Positions 16,565-25,808 of a stretch of DNA of 64,000 nt are shown piece after piece (position 1 is the first letter of the stretch; every line of letters starts with the position of its first letter). Under the pieces are notes generated by a model. That model saw nothing but the letters and a program-made list of their open reading frames with translations, made no database searches and was not told the origin of the DNA. The translations under genes and the position numbers were made by a program. This DNA comes from 13-2-20CM-66-19 sp963824395 (GTDB lineage Bacteria > Pseudomonadota > Gammaproteobacteria > Steroidobacterales > Steroidobacteraceae), in assembly GCA_963824395.1 (NCBI GenBank), contig CAWGPF010000001.1:1-64000 (forward strand), in the 5' to 3' direction.

Positions 16565-17530
16565 CTAGGTCGCACCGAATGCGCCGGGAAACAGGCCATT
16601 CAGGCTTTGAAGGTCCTGCGGCGTAAGGGTTACCGAAAGCGCCGCGGCGTTTTCCTGCACGTGCGCCGGAGAGCCCGACTCGGGAATGGCGATAACGTTC
16701 CCAGCACGAATCACCCATGCGAGCGCCACCGCCGCGGCCGAGCAACCGTGGAGCGCTCCGATTTGCGCGAGCGTTGGGTCATTCACGACGAGGTGATGCT
16801 CACCGCCGAGCGGGGAATAGGCCATGACCGGCAGGTTGTGCTGGTTGCACCACGGCAAAACGCCCCGCTCGATGCGGCGATCATTGAGGCTGTAGGGAAC
16901 CTGGTTGGTCGCGCAGCGATGTCCGTCGGTAACGCGAAAGAGATCTTCCATCTGCTCAACGTTGAAATTGGATACGCCCCAGGCCCGAATCTTTCCCTTC
17001 GCGCGCAGCTTTTCGAACTCGGCAACCACGCCGGTGAATTGGTTGCTGGGAACCGGCCAGTGCAGCAGATAAAGATCGAGATGATCGGTACCCAGCCGAT
17101 TAAGGCTGGCCGCGCACGCCCGCGCAATGCCATCGCCGGATATCTGATCGCCCTCCACCTTGGAGACCAGGTAAATGCGGTCGCGCTGGCCGGCGATCAC
17201 CGGACTCAGGGCCTTCTCGGAGCGCCCGTCACCGTAATTCCCCGAAGTGTCGATCAGTGTCATGCCGAGGGAAATGCCTGTGCGTAGCGCCTCGGCCTCG
17301 ACGCCGGGCGGATGCCTGCCCTGCCCGAGATGCCAGCACCCTTGACCCACCGCCGGAACCTTGGTGCCATCCGGAAGCCTTACGGTGCGCGCAGTTGTCT
17401 GCGAAGCCACGCCAGTTTCGGTCTTCTGTTCGGGCGGTTGCTGCGCAAGCGTTGATAGCACGGGAAACGTCAGGCCGAAGGCGGCGCAATGCGCGCCGAA
17501 CTGACGCCGATTGAGTAAGCGCTGTCTCAT
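16565..17530 (-). CDS. Tat-exported aldo/keto reductase
   Basis: This encodes 321 aa from ATG 17530 with GGAG upstream. The N-terminus has a twin-arginine motif (NRRQFG at about residues 6-11) and a hydrophobic stretch, so the enzyme is likely periplasmic. The AKR tetrad is visible: Asp and Tyr in DTSGNYGDGRSEKA, Lys in YLVSKVE and His in LYLLHWP. NADPH-binding end elements (AIPESG) are also present. Such enzymes reduce aldehydes or ketones. The substrate is unknown. The start overlaps a short upstream ORF as ATGA. The 3' end abuts the oxidoreductase 3' remnant. Confidence 0.88.
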   Translation of the reverse strand: MRQRLLNRRQFGAHCAAFGLTFPVLSTLAQQPPEQKTETGVASQTTARTVRLPDGTKVPAVGQGCWHLGQGRHPPGVEAEALRTGISLGMTLIDTSGNYGDGRSEKALSPVIAGQRDRIYLVSKVEGDQISGDGIARACAASLNRLGTDHLDLYLLHWPVPSNQFTGVVAEFEKLRAKGKIRAWGVSNFNVEQMEDLFRVTDGHRCATNQVPYSLNDRRIERGVLPWCNQHNLPVMAYSPLGGEHHLVVNDPTLAQIGALHGCSAAAVALAWVIRAGNVIAIPESGSPAHVQENAAALSVTLTPQDLQSLNGLFPGAFGAT

Positions 17531-17721
17531 ATTGCCAATCTCCTTTCGTGCCACGCGATTCTAATCGGGCGCTGCATCGCCGGGTGAAGTGACCACGCCT
17601 GATCCTCCCGAGCGACCAGGCCAGCGCGATGAGTCGTGGGATTCGGGGATCGTGCAAAATAGATGGGCGCGGCGAGGGAGAGCAGCGCTGGCATTAGTAA
17701 GAGTTTGTATGTGCGTGTCAT
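17527..17721 (-). CDS. Short signal-peptide-bearing ORF upstream of the reductase
   Basis: This encodes 64 aa from ATG 17721 (MTRTYKLLLMPALLSLAAPI) with a secretion-signal-like N-terminus, then a nondescript tail. Its TGA overlaps the reductase start (ATGA at 17527-17530), suggesting translational coupling. It has only a weak GAGG site. It could be the truncated start of a longer secreted protein. Confidence 0.35.
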   Translation of the reverse strand: MTRTYKLLLMPALLSLAAPIYFARSPNPTTHRAGLVAREDQAWSLHPAMQRPIRIAWHERRLAI

Positions 17722-18104
17722 GCGAATTGCCTCGCGTCGGTAGTAGTTGTTTGAAGTGACGCAACGAAGATTCTTGGTGCTCCCAAAAAGCAGCACCGCG
17801 TTGTTATCTAGGAAGTATAGGCGCAACGATCGCGGCTCATCTTACGTCTCGGAGGACGCATCGCCGCGGAGCGCCAGATTCGTGCTTCGTTGCGGGTGTG
17901 GAATGCTGCGGTGCGACCATGCAGTTGCCCGCGGGAGCGGGCAGTACGTTGGCCCGCTCGGCGCTTCGGTGTCGGCTGGCGGCGATGACCTGACAGTCGC
18001 CTGTTTGAATTGCGTGGCCGGAAGCTAGCCTAGGCGAAGTGATTTGGGGCGTTTTCGTCGCCACCCGCACCTTTTCCGACAACGCTTCCCCGCAGCGCGG
18101 CCCT

Positions 18105-18117
18105 GCCCCCGCTACCA
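18105..18117 (+). repeat. att-like / tRNA-3'-end-like motif, copy D
   Basis: GCCCCCGCTACCA preceded by GCCCT. This is the last of the four copies and closes the third islet just before the GNAT pseudogene. No recombinase remnant adjoins it. Confidence 0.6.
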
Positions 18118-18138
18118 ATGCTCCTTTGTCGATAGTTC

Positions 18139-18988
18139 TCAGTACAGAACCGATGGCAGGTAAGCGCCGGCAGGTTCGTTGTAGAGGCCAATGCTCATCA
18201 ACGTCATCTGAAAGACGAGCTTGAGCCCGCGGTTCAAGCACCATGCGAACACTTCATGGTTCCGCGTTGGCAACAGAAATCCCGGGCCGGGAAATTCTGT
18301 CGCGGCACCAATCAAAGCCTTCAGATCTTGATTTGTCTTGGCGACAGCATGGGCGACGAAGCCGATCGATGTCGCATAGCCGGTGATCTCGCCTGAATGC
18401 TCGACCACACTGGCGGAGTGCGCGCGGATTGCATCCCGCAGCTCGCGATCCCGGTCAAAGCCATGAACTTCGCGGCACAGCTTGTTGCACACTTCAACAT
18501 CGCGAAGTTCAGCCGGCCGGACATCATAACCAGCGAACTTGGCATTCAGCTTCGGGCCCTGCAAGAGCGACAGCGGTTCACGGGTAACAAATCCGAGCTT
18601 TGTGTAAAGACAAAGCGAGCGATTGTGGTAGCCCGCTTGTACGAGACGGATGCCGACGGCTTTTTGCGCCCCCCCTATCGAGCGCCGCATCCATCAAGCG
18701 CCTCCCGATGGCGCGATTTTGCACCCCCGGGCTGACAGAGATCGGGCCGATCCCAAATATCGGCGAACGCTCGTCCATAAAGTTACTACCGACGATCTTT
18801 TCAGCATCTTCCGCCACTACGCCGTAGAATCCCGGAGTGCCGATCAGCATCGACGCGAGACAGGTTGCGGCTTCCGCAGAGGGAAAGTCTGGCGGAAAGT
18901 TGTGTCGTTCCGCGAGGTCTCTGAACGCGTCATACAGGATGCGGCCGCACATCTGCGAATCCGCCTTGCTAGCGTCACGAATGTTCAT
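18139..18988 (-). pseudogene. GNAT-family N-acetyltransferase, one frameshift
   Basis: Two overlapping minus-strand frames together encode one ~280 aa protein with two GNAT domains. The N-terminal part runs from ATG 18988 (MNIRDASKADSQMCGRILYD, later VGSNFMDERS and NRAIGRRLMDAAL). The C-terminal part (VQAGYHNRSLCLYTKLGF, ending LYNEPAGAYLPSVLY) is in another frame. The break is at a run of seven C (seven G on the coding strand) near 18670. One G fewer would restore the frame. The acetyl-CoA loop lies close to the break. It could be a true pseudogene, slippage-controlled, or a sequencing error. Confidence 0.85.
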
Positions 18989-19002
18989 AAACGAATCCCC
19001 TG

Positions 19003-19313
19003 CTTTGCAAAGAGTTTATGCCTGCCACGCGGCGGCAGCTTATTCGCCGGAAGGGACTCCGGATCACACCATAAAGGATCCCCGTCTGGCCGCCCGCGGT
19101 AGACGTGAACTCCTCCGATCCGGGGTCACTACACGCGACAGCGTATGCGAATTCTGCGCTCTTCAGCGACTTCTAACGCAGTAGCGCGCCCCCACCCTTT
19201 CTTACGTAATTTCCACATGCCGAATCAAGCTGCTAGCGTTAGTCGGATATTTATGGAGCCGTCGCCCGCTACAATCCAAACCATGCAGATGCCTGAAAAC
19301 CAGGAGGCTTTCA
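19003..19313. other. Intergenic region between divergent genes
   Basis: About 310 bp between the GNAT start and the next gene. No ORF is supported. It must hold the two divergent promoters, but no clear box is seen. Confidence 0.4.
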
Positions 19314-20231
19314 GTGCAACGACGTTTCCTTAGTGCGGCGCTGCTGCTGCTGATTCCCCTCGCAGCCATCGCCGGCGAGAATGAGTACTGGAGTTACACC
19401 TATCGCAATGTTGAAGTAACCGCTGCCGGTAACAGCGCCTATGCGGTCAATCTCGCGCGCTACTGCGTACGCCTGGACGGCATGCTGACCCGTATCCTCG
19501 GCATCAAAGCCTCCGACCGTCCTCCGGTCCACCTGTACGCCCTACCGCCAGCGCAGGTGCGCCAATTCCTCGGCGACGCAGATCGGGTTTCGTTTCGCAT
19601 TTCGCCCGCCGGCGCCATCATCCTGATGAGCAACACCCGGGAATCTGATAGCGACTATTGGGGTGCGTACTACGGCTACACCGCAGCGCTCCTGGCGAGT
19701 GACGGTCAGCTCAGCGGACCCTATTGGTACCAAACCGGTCTGCCTCTGGTGTTTGCGAGCACGAAATACCGCGGCGATCGTGCGCAGCTCGGCACGGTCG
19801 AGACCGGATACGCCCTCACGCTCGGCCAGGGCAGCGCCCCGATTCCCATGCGTACGTTTCTGTCCCTGACGCGCGCCACCATCGGCGCCAGCGGCGCTAC
19901 CCTCGAGGCCTACGATGCGGAAGCCTGGGGTCTCGCGCACGAGATTTTCGTAGAGGGCTGGCATCGCGCCCAGTTTGCAAAGTATCTGGGGCTGATGCGA
20001 CAAGGCAGTCAGGAACCCGAGGCGTTCGCCGCGAGTTTCAACATGACCTATGAGCAACTCGACAAGGAGTTTGTCAACGCCCTGCGACAGCGCGCCCTCG
20101 TGTACACAATGGACGCGCCCGACCCGGGTGCGGCCCACGAAACGGCCCGACCGCTCAACGCCGAGGAAGTGAAGGCACGACTAGAGTCGCTGGCTGCGAT
20201 GTACCCTAAGCAAGCGAACGAGCCGCACTGA
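19314..20231 (+). CDS. Secreted hypothetical protein, possible peptidase-MA-like fold
   Basis: This encodes 305 aa from GTG 19314, with CCAGGAGG at an ideal distance, so a GTG start is well supported. The signal peptide covers residues 1-20 (LLLIPLAAIAG). The mature region resembles uncharacterised proteins related to DUF1570. A helix AEAWGLAHEIFVEGW sits where gluzincins have HExxH, but here the second His of the motif is absent (HEIFV), so zinc catalysis is doubtful. The tail NMTYEQLDKEF is typical for this group. Role unknown. Confidence 0.75.
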   Translation: MQRRFLSAALLLLIPLAAIAGENEYWSYTYRNVEVTAAGNSAYAVNLARYCVRLDGMLTRILGIKASDRPPVHLYALPPAQVRQFLGDADRVSFRISPAGAIILMSNTRESDSDYWGAYYGYTAALLASDGQLSGPYWYQTGLPLVFASTKYRGDRAQLGTVETGYALTLGQGSAPIPMRTFLSLTRATIGASGATLEAYDAEAWGLAHEIFVEGWHRAQFAKYLGLMRQGSQEPEAFAASFNMTYEQLDKEFVNALRQRALVYTMDAPDPGAAHETARPLNAEEVKARLESLAAMYPKQANEPH

Positions 20232-20356
20232 CGGCGCGGCGTCCTTACGCACGCAGCCCGAGATTTTTCGGAAATCGTACGGCGCTGGCGGACAGGCAAC
20301 ATGCGGCGGTCATCTGGACGGCGACGGCAAGACGCGGTGTTTCAAAGCGAGGGTAC

Positions 20357-21391
20357 TTACGTGGCGCGCGCGACAAGTGGTGCTAGGTCAACGATCAACT
20401 CAAGTCCCTCCGGTGCTGCTGTCGACTGGCCTCGCCGCCCGCGAGTCGACTTCTCGAACACGCGAGTTCGATGATATTCAAGATACTTACACTGCTCACT
20501 ATTGAACGGTCCAACGTTGCGCGGCAATGAAATGCCCCAACTCTCAAGCACCGCTTGATTCAGACCCCTCGAGACCAGCAAATCTCCGGAATCCGAAAAG
20601 GAGATATGGCCTCTGTCAAAAAGATGGTCGACGTGTGGTGACAGCAGCAATCCATTGGATCCGTCCAGCTTCTCCTTGTCCTCACAGATGAACCACGGTT
20701 TGATGTGCCTGGCTCGAAGGTGCCGGCGATCCAAAAGACCGGTCACGCGGCACTTTTGCTCAAACTGTTCGAGGCTTGCCCGAAAGACTCCCTGTCCGCG
20801 GCGCGCATCTAACAGCGTCTTCTTGACAGTAGAGTCGATGTCGGTCCGCCGGCGAATGCGTTCTTCGGCTGCATCATCGACAAGGCCCCTGTCCGTCGTC
20901 TGTGTGATCGACTCAACGATCTGCTCGAACTGTCCAGCAAGCAACTCGATCAATTTATCGACCATCGGCTCGGGAAGTGCGGCGAGATAAACGCTCTGAT
21001 TTCCATCACCGGACGCTCGAATCGGGGAGTATTTGGCGGGCAGGACCGACGCAAGTTCCGATGAATGGTCCTTGGGCCGCAGCGGATCAGCAAGCTCCCT
21101 AAATCGAACCGACACCTGCCAACCCGGATCGGCGTCCCACTGATCTCCCGCAGATCCGAACTCTGGGGGCTTCAACGCTTCCCGCGCCCGCTCCATCGCA
21201 ACTCCGACCGCCCGGATCGCGCCGTCCGCGAACGAGAATACGACGTCCCCTGGGGCCACTCGAATCATGTTGTCGTAAGACACATTTTTTGCGCCGTTCT
21301 GATTCTTCTTCGGCGACCACAGGTATTCACCCTCAAGCTCCGGGCGTGGCTGTTTGTGGTTTACCCACCAGTATTTCGGCTTCAGTAACAT
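20357..21391 (-). CDS. EVE-like/HNH endonuclease, candidate modification-dependent restriction enzyme
   Basis: This encodes 344 aa from ATG 21391. The N-terminal ~140 residues (YWWVNHKQ, DNMIRVAPGDVVFSFADG) look like an EVE/PUA-type domain, which reads modified bases. A linker follows, then an HNH_2-type nuclease at about residues 210-290 (RARHIKPW, then NGLLLSPHVDHLFDRG). The His-Asn-His arrangement is visible. EVE-HNH fusions are known type IV-like restriction enzymes that cut DNA with modified cytosine. No methylase lies next to it, in keeping with type IV. The target is inferred. Confidence 0.8.
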   Translation of the reverse strand: MLLKPKYWWVNHKQPRPELEGEYLWSPKKNQNGAKNVSYDNMIRVAPGDVVFSFADGAIRAVGVAMERAREALKPPEFGSAGDQWDADPGWQVSVRFRELADPLRPKDHSSELASVLPAKYSPIRASGDGNQSVYLAALPEPMVDKLIELLAGQFEQIVESITQTTDRGLVDDAAEERIRRRTDIDSTVKKTLLDARRGQGVFRASLEQFEQKCRVTGLLDRRHLRARHIKPWFICEDKEKLDGSNGLLLSPHVDHLFDRGHISFSDSGDLLVSRGLNQAVLESWGISLPRNVGPFNSEQCKYLEYHRTRVFEKSTRGRRGQSTAAPEGLELIVDLAPLVARAT

Positions 21392-21507
21392 GATACGTAC
21401 CTACGTGAGAACCCAACCTTACAGCCTCCAGTCGGCGCGTGCTTGAGCGCCTCGTCGCACTTTGCAAGGAATGCCTCACGCCCGATTGAATCACCTCGTT
21501 CATTGCC

Positions 21508-22587
21508 TCAAAGCATCAGAACGATCTTTCCGACGTGGGATTTCTCCATAAAGCTGGTCTGGGCTGCGGCGATCTCGTTCAAGTGATAGATCGCGCCGAT
21601 TACCGGACGGATCTCGCCTTGCTCGATATAGCGAATGAGATTGGGGAAAACCTCCGGATCCGGGATCGTGCATCCGAGCAAACGCAGATCCTTCAGGTAC
21701 AGCGTACGCAAGTCGAGTTCGACCAACGGTCCGGCGATCGCGCCGGCGACCGCGTAACGACCTTTGCATACCAGAATGTCCAGAAGTTGCACAAATTGGG
21801 CGCCGCCCACGACGTCAATTACCGCGTCAATGCTTTCTCGCCCGAGTTCGGACAAAAGATCGGCTTCTCGCGGCAACACTCGCCAGGCCCCGAGCGCTTG
21901 AATCGCAGCTGATTTTGATCCCCCCGCGAGCGCGATCACATGGGCACGGCGCCTCTTCGCCAGTTGCACAGCGGCGGTGCCTACGCCGCCCGACGCGCCC
22001 GTGACGAGAACCCTGTCCCCCGCCAGAACCCCAACTCGAGTCAGCATGTTCTCGGCAGCGAGGTAGGCGCATGGAAAAGACGCAAGCTCGGCATCCGAAA
22101 GCGCGCTGCGTATAGCGCAGGCGTTTCCTGCGGGGACGGCGGCAAACTCCGCGAACGAGCCCTGAGTATCCGAGCCGAAGTAAACAGGCGCCCCTGATGC
22201 AGGACGCAGCACCGGATCGATGAGGACGCGCTCGCCGATGCGGCGGGGGTCCACGTCAGGCCCCACCGCCGCGATGTAACCGCACGCGTCGGCGCCCTGT
22301 ATTCGCGGGAAGCTGAGGGCATCACCCGTCCATCCGGCATCCGCGGCTTGCGCCTCGGACGTCCGAGTACTTGCGGTCGCTGATGCGATCGACTTCGAAT
22401 ACCAGCCCACCCGCAGGTTGATGTCCGTATTGTTGATGGCTGTGGCGCGAATGCGGATCAGAACTTCGCCACTCGCAGGGACTGGAACGGGCACATCGTC
22501 GCGAAGTTCGAGCTGGTCAGTGCCCCCGTGACCCTTAAGATGCACGGCCTTCATATACTTTGGAACGATCGTCTGCTGCGGTGTCAT
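21508..22587 (-). CDS. Zinc-free MDR-family NAD(P)H:quinone reductase-like enzyme
   Basis: This encodes 359 aa from ATG 22587 (MTPQQTIVPKYMKAVHLKGH). The upstream extension to 22704 lacks a site. The GroES-like N-terminal domain (GEVLIRIRATAINNTDINLR) precedes a Rossmann domain with GASGGVGTAAVQLAKR at about residue 200. The protein ends HVGKIVLML. No structural-zinc cysteine cluster is seen, so it belongs with quinone reductase or zeta-crystallin-like enzymes. A remnant of its 3' end is duplicated at 16425-16515. Confidence 0.88.
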   Translation of the reverse strand: MTPQQTIVPKYMKAVHLKGHGGTDQLELRDDVPVPVPASGEVLIRIRATAINNTDINLRVGWYSKSIASATASTRTSEAQAADAGWTGDALSFPRIQGADACGYIAAVGPDVDPRRIGERVLIDPVLRPASGAPVYFGSDTQGSFAEFAAVPAGNACAIRSALSDAELASFPCAYLAAENMLTRVGVLAGDRVLVTGASGGVGTAAVQLAKRRRAHVIALAGGSKSAAIQALGAWRVLPREADLLSELGRESIDAVIDVVGGAQFVQLLDILVCKGRYAVAGAIAGPLVELDLRTLYLKDLRLLGCTIPDPEVFPNLIRYIEQGEIRPVIGAIYHLNEIAAAQTSFMEKSHVGKIVLML

Positions 22588-22978
22588 CGGACAGGTCCTG
22601 AGATATGTGCTCAGACAATCGAGGTCTGGCTGCCGGTTTGGGGAAGAATAGCCGACCGGGCGCGATGGGACGCTCCTGCCCGTCCTGCCGCTGAGCCTAC
22701 CCAAAGGACTGATCTGCGGAGGGAGCGAGGAGACGAGCGGGCGCAGGAAGATCGCTCCGCCCGATGGGACCCGCGAGTCCGGTCCTCGGTTCCCATGGCG
22801 GCAGCGAGTTAAAACGTCGACCGGGCCGGATATCCTCTGAATTCAACGGGGTAGCGACAACCGTCGCGAAGTACGAAATGACGAAGTCAGCCCCCCTGTT
22901 ATCCCAACCACGCTGCCGCAGGGGGTGAAAAGCAGTGAAAAGCGCAGGGGCCGGCCGGCAGGCGTACAGTTCGTTTAG

Positions 22979-24211
22979 TTAGCGCTCCGCAACAAGTTCA
23001 CCCTTGGATTGAAGCTTGGTGAATGCCGTCTGCAGCTGTTGCAGCTGCTCCTTAAGCTGATCGATTTTTTTCCGCTGCTCCTGCGCTTCATTCAGCAGCA
23101 TCGGCGCGAGCTCCTCGTAGCGGACGCCCTGTATCTTCCCCTTCCCATCCCGGGTCACGAGCTCTGGATACACCTTGGCAACCTCTTCCGCGATCAGCCC
23201 GTACTGAACCACGCCGTTTGGCTCGGCCTTTAGGTGGAACGTGACAGGCCGGAGTGCTTGAAGCTTTTCCGTGCTCTGACCCATCGGTGCCACTGCTGTC
23301 TTATAACGCTCCGACGATGCCAGCACCCCAAGCTGCCCGGTTGAGGTGATGTACACGGCACTTCCCGTAACTCGCGCTGAACTAATGCCAGCGACAAAAG
23401 TCGCCGAGTGTTGGCTCAAGTTGCCGATCCTGATCGTGCCGGCATCGCTTGCCACCCCCGGATTTCCGATGTCGATGTTCCGCCACCCTACTCCAATATT
23501 TGCGCCCGCATACGGACCCAACGCGATGTTGTTACCACCGACCGTGTTCGACTGTAACGCACCGGCCCCGATGGCCGTGTTGTCTGATCCGGAAGTTACG
23601 TTGTACAGCGCGTGGTAGCCGACCGCGCTATTTAAGCTACCCGTAACATTCGAATAAAGGGCCCCAGAGCCCGAGGCGGTATCATCATTGCCAAACTTAT
23701 TCGAAAAGAGCGACTGATATCCGACAGACGTGTTATCGGCACCGCCCGTATTGAGCCCGGACTGGTACCCAACGCCGGTGTTGTTGCTACTGACACTGAG
23801 CTCCAGCGCTTGCGCGCCGACGGCCGTGTTGAAACTACCGGCGCCGTTTTCGTATAGCGCGTTGTAGCCCACGGCGGTGTTATCAGTGCCGCTGAAATTA
23901 TTGATCATCGAGAAGGCACCCACGGCGGAATTGTTGGACCCATCAATGTTGTAATACAGCGCCTCAGCGCCAAACGCCGTGTTAAGACCGCCACTCGTGT
24001 TCGATTGCATCGCAATGAAGCCTGCCGCAGTGTTGTACTGGCCCCCGCTTAGGTGAGACAACACCCCGGGCCCCATAGCGATGTTCTGCGCGCCATCGCT
24101 TTGAATTATGTCGGGCGGTTGCTGTCCGGCTGCAGTCTGAAGCACAAGCAACAAGGAAGCCGCCCCTAAAGCACCGACCGAGCCTGTTGAAATCGTAGCG
24201 GAGCATCTCAT
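22979..24211 (-). CDS. Repeat protein with Peptidase S74 (intramolecular chaperone) C-terminus
   Basis: This encodes 410 aa from ATG 24211. A signal peptide (ending TAAGQQ) is followed by about ten imperfect repeats containing N(T/S)AVGY(N/H)AL-type strands with turns such as SGSDN. These are beta-roll or trimeric-fibre-like repeats, at residues about 40-250. The C-terminal S74 domain shows the self-cleavage serine and lysine in LASSERYKTAVAPM, then YGLIAEEV, and ends in a coiled coil (about 375-400). S74 domains trimerise fibres and then cleave themselves off. Here the signal peptide points to a cell-surface fibre and not a phage tail. Confidence 0.85.
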   Translation of the reverse strand: MRCSATISTGSVGALGAASLLLVLQTAAGQQPPDIIQSDGAQNIAMGPGVLSHLSGGQYNTAAGFIAMQSNTSGGLNTAFGAEALYYNIDGSNNSAVGAFSMINNFSGTDNTAVGYNALYENGAGSFNTAVGAQALELSVSSNNTGVGYQSGLNTGGADNTSVGYQSLFSNKFGNDDTASGSGALYSNVTGSLNSAVGYHALYNVTSGSDNTAIGAGALQSNTVGGNNIALGPYAGANIGVGWRNIDIGNPGVASDAGTIRIGNLSQHSATFVAGISSARVTGSAVYITSTGQLGVLASSERYKTAVAPMGQSTEKLQALRPVTFHLKAEPNGVVQYGLIAEEVAKVYPELVTRDGKGKIQGVRYEELAPMLLNEAQEQRKKIDQLKEQLQQLQTAFTKLQSKGELVAER

Positions 24212-24474
24212 GAGAGCTCACCTTCTGCAGTAGTGTGGTTGTTCTTGTCCATTTGGGAAGGTGGCCCGACCCAAGTGCCACTTTTCCTGACCGATACCAA
24301 CGAACTTATAGCGGTGGTCGCGACGGACCTTCCTGGCACCCTAATATCTCGGAGCGGTGCGCGTGTAGTTCTTCAAAGCCGTAGCACCGTGCGCAAGCCA
24401 GCCTGACTCACGCCGCGAAGCTTGATCTCCCACGCCGCCGCGCCTTCCAGCTGTTGCGCGACCACCATTTCCGC

Positions 24475-24867
24475 CTATTTATTTCGAGCCTTTTCCGCGG
24501 CAGCGATCGCGGCGTTCGCCTTAACCGTTGCGGCATCAATGGCACCCTTCTCGCACGGAGGGTCACCGGCGATCGGACGTCGGTTCGGATAGGCTGTTTC
24601 GATTTCCTTGCAGGCAGCCTTGGCTGCATCCGCGATGCGCTGCTTCAGAACCTGCGCACCGGAACTCGTGCTGATATCGATATTACTGTAGCTCACGACA
24701 TGACTTACTGTGATCACGTCCACCGGGACGTCACCCGCGTACGAAGGCGGTCGCGCCACCTGTATGCGCGGCGCTTCAACTACAATTTCCTGTTGCTGTG
24801 CAAATGAGGGCGCGCTCGCAACTGCCAATCCCACTGCCATCGTCCGCATTAGGGTTCGTGATTTCAT
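24475..24867 (-). CDS. UrcA family protein
   Basis: This encodes 130 aa from ATG 24867. The signal peptide covers residues 1 to about 23 (ending SFAQQ). The UrcA core has VSYSNIDISTSSGAQVLKQR, with a conserved-type cysteine pair in AACKEI and PPCEKGA. UrcA proteins are periplasmic and uncharacterised, frequent in Caulobacter, sphingomonads and Xanthomonadales-like bacteria. It lies 263 bp downstream of the S74 gene on the same strand, but probably in its own unit. Confidence 0.85.
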   Translation of the reverse strand: MKSRTLMRTMAVGLAVASAPSFAQQQEIVVEAPRIQVARPPSYAGDVPVDVITVSHVVSYSNIDISTSSGAQVLKQRIADAAKAACKEIETAYPNRRPIAGDPPCEKGAIDAATVKANAAIAAAEKARNK

Positions 24868-25808
24868 GTTCCTACCACTCCCGACTTTCGTAGAACTAAC
24901 ATCATGTTGCTGTTAGACGCTTGCACTGCGCATTAGGAAATGTACGTATTCGAGAGATAACCATTGTGCAGTGCAGGTCGAGGGTCTTTCGCGAGTCTCG
25001 CTGCGGACCCTGTACGCATTGAAGTTTCTTCTGCTCATTGCTTTGTGGTTCATTCGTTGAACTTCCCGCCGCAAGCCGGGAGCATGGATCTTCGTCCGGC
25101 TTCGGCGGGCGCGTGGCACCGAGTCGGCCAGATCCGGCCACTCCGTCCGTCGAAATCGCCGGCTGCACGCTGCGGCCGTCGCAAAATCGAACTCCCTTAC
25201 CAACGCTGCGAAGGGTGCAGTCCCAGAACGGCAGATTGGCGCCGCCCAAGCGTGCGGACTAATACAGGACGAAACGCTCGCAATTACTCAAGCTGAAGGT
25301 TGCGCTTCGCCGAACGCGACTCGACGCGCTGGGGGGCGACGCGCGTCGGTCAACCTTCGTGCTCCGCAGTGGCGCCCGACACCAATGCGCGAGTCACCAC
25401 AGCGGCGGTGACCACGCGTGCGGCGTCTCGATCATCTACTTACCAGGGCTGCGGCGCTTGCTCAGGCCCGAGCGCATGCGCCCCGCGAGGTGCTGCGTCC
25501 CGGCTTCCTTGCGGGCCCGGGCGCGGTCCGCCACTCGGCGGTGGGGAGGTGCAGACCTTCTTCTCGCCGCTCAATCGCATCCTCGCTCGGGGAGCGCAGG
25601 CCTGAGTCGTGATCCCTCATGAACTGGCGCCGGCCGCAGATGACTCAGGCGATCGCAAGATTACATGGCCCTGGTAGGCCACGGCAAAACCCTGAGCGAA
25701 TGCGACGGTTTTCCGGGCGCGAATGAGTCGGCCGGGTAAGTACTATCCGCAATGCAGCGTGTCGCGCCCTAGGGTGAAGATCGACAACTGTTCTTGTGGG
25801 AAGGATCT
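24868..25808. other. Long intergenic region, no supported gene
   Basis: About 940 bp. Open frames on both strands lack ribosome binding sites and recognisable motifs. Local composition changes at about 25300 to very GC-rich, which suggests decayed coding sequence, but I could not identify a parent gene. Confidence 0.4.

Noticed and set aside
25300..25622. Overlapping short ORFs upstream of the monooxygenase
   Set aside because: Compositional by-products of GC-rich DNA. No ribosome site or motif.
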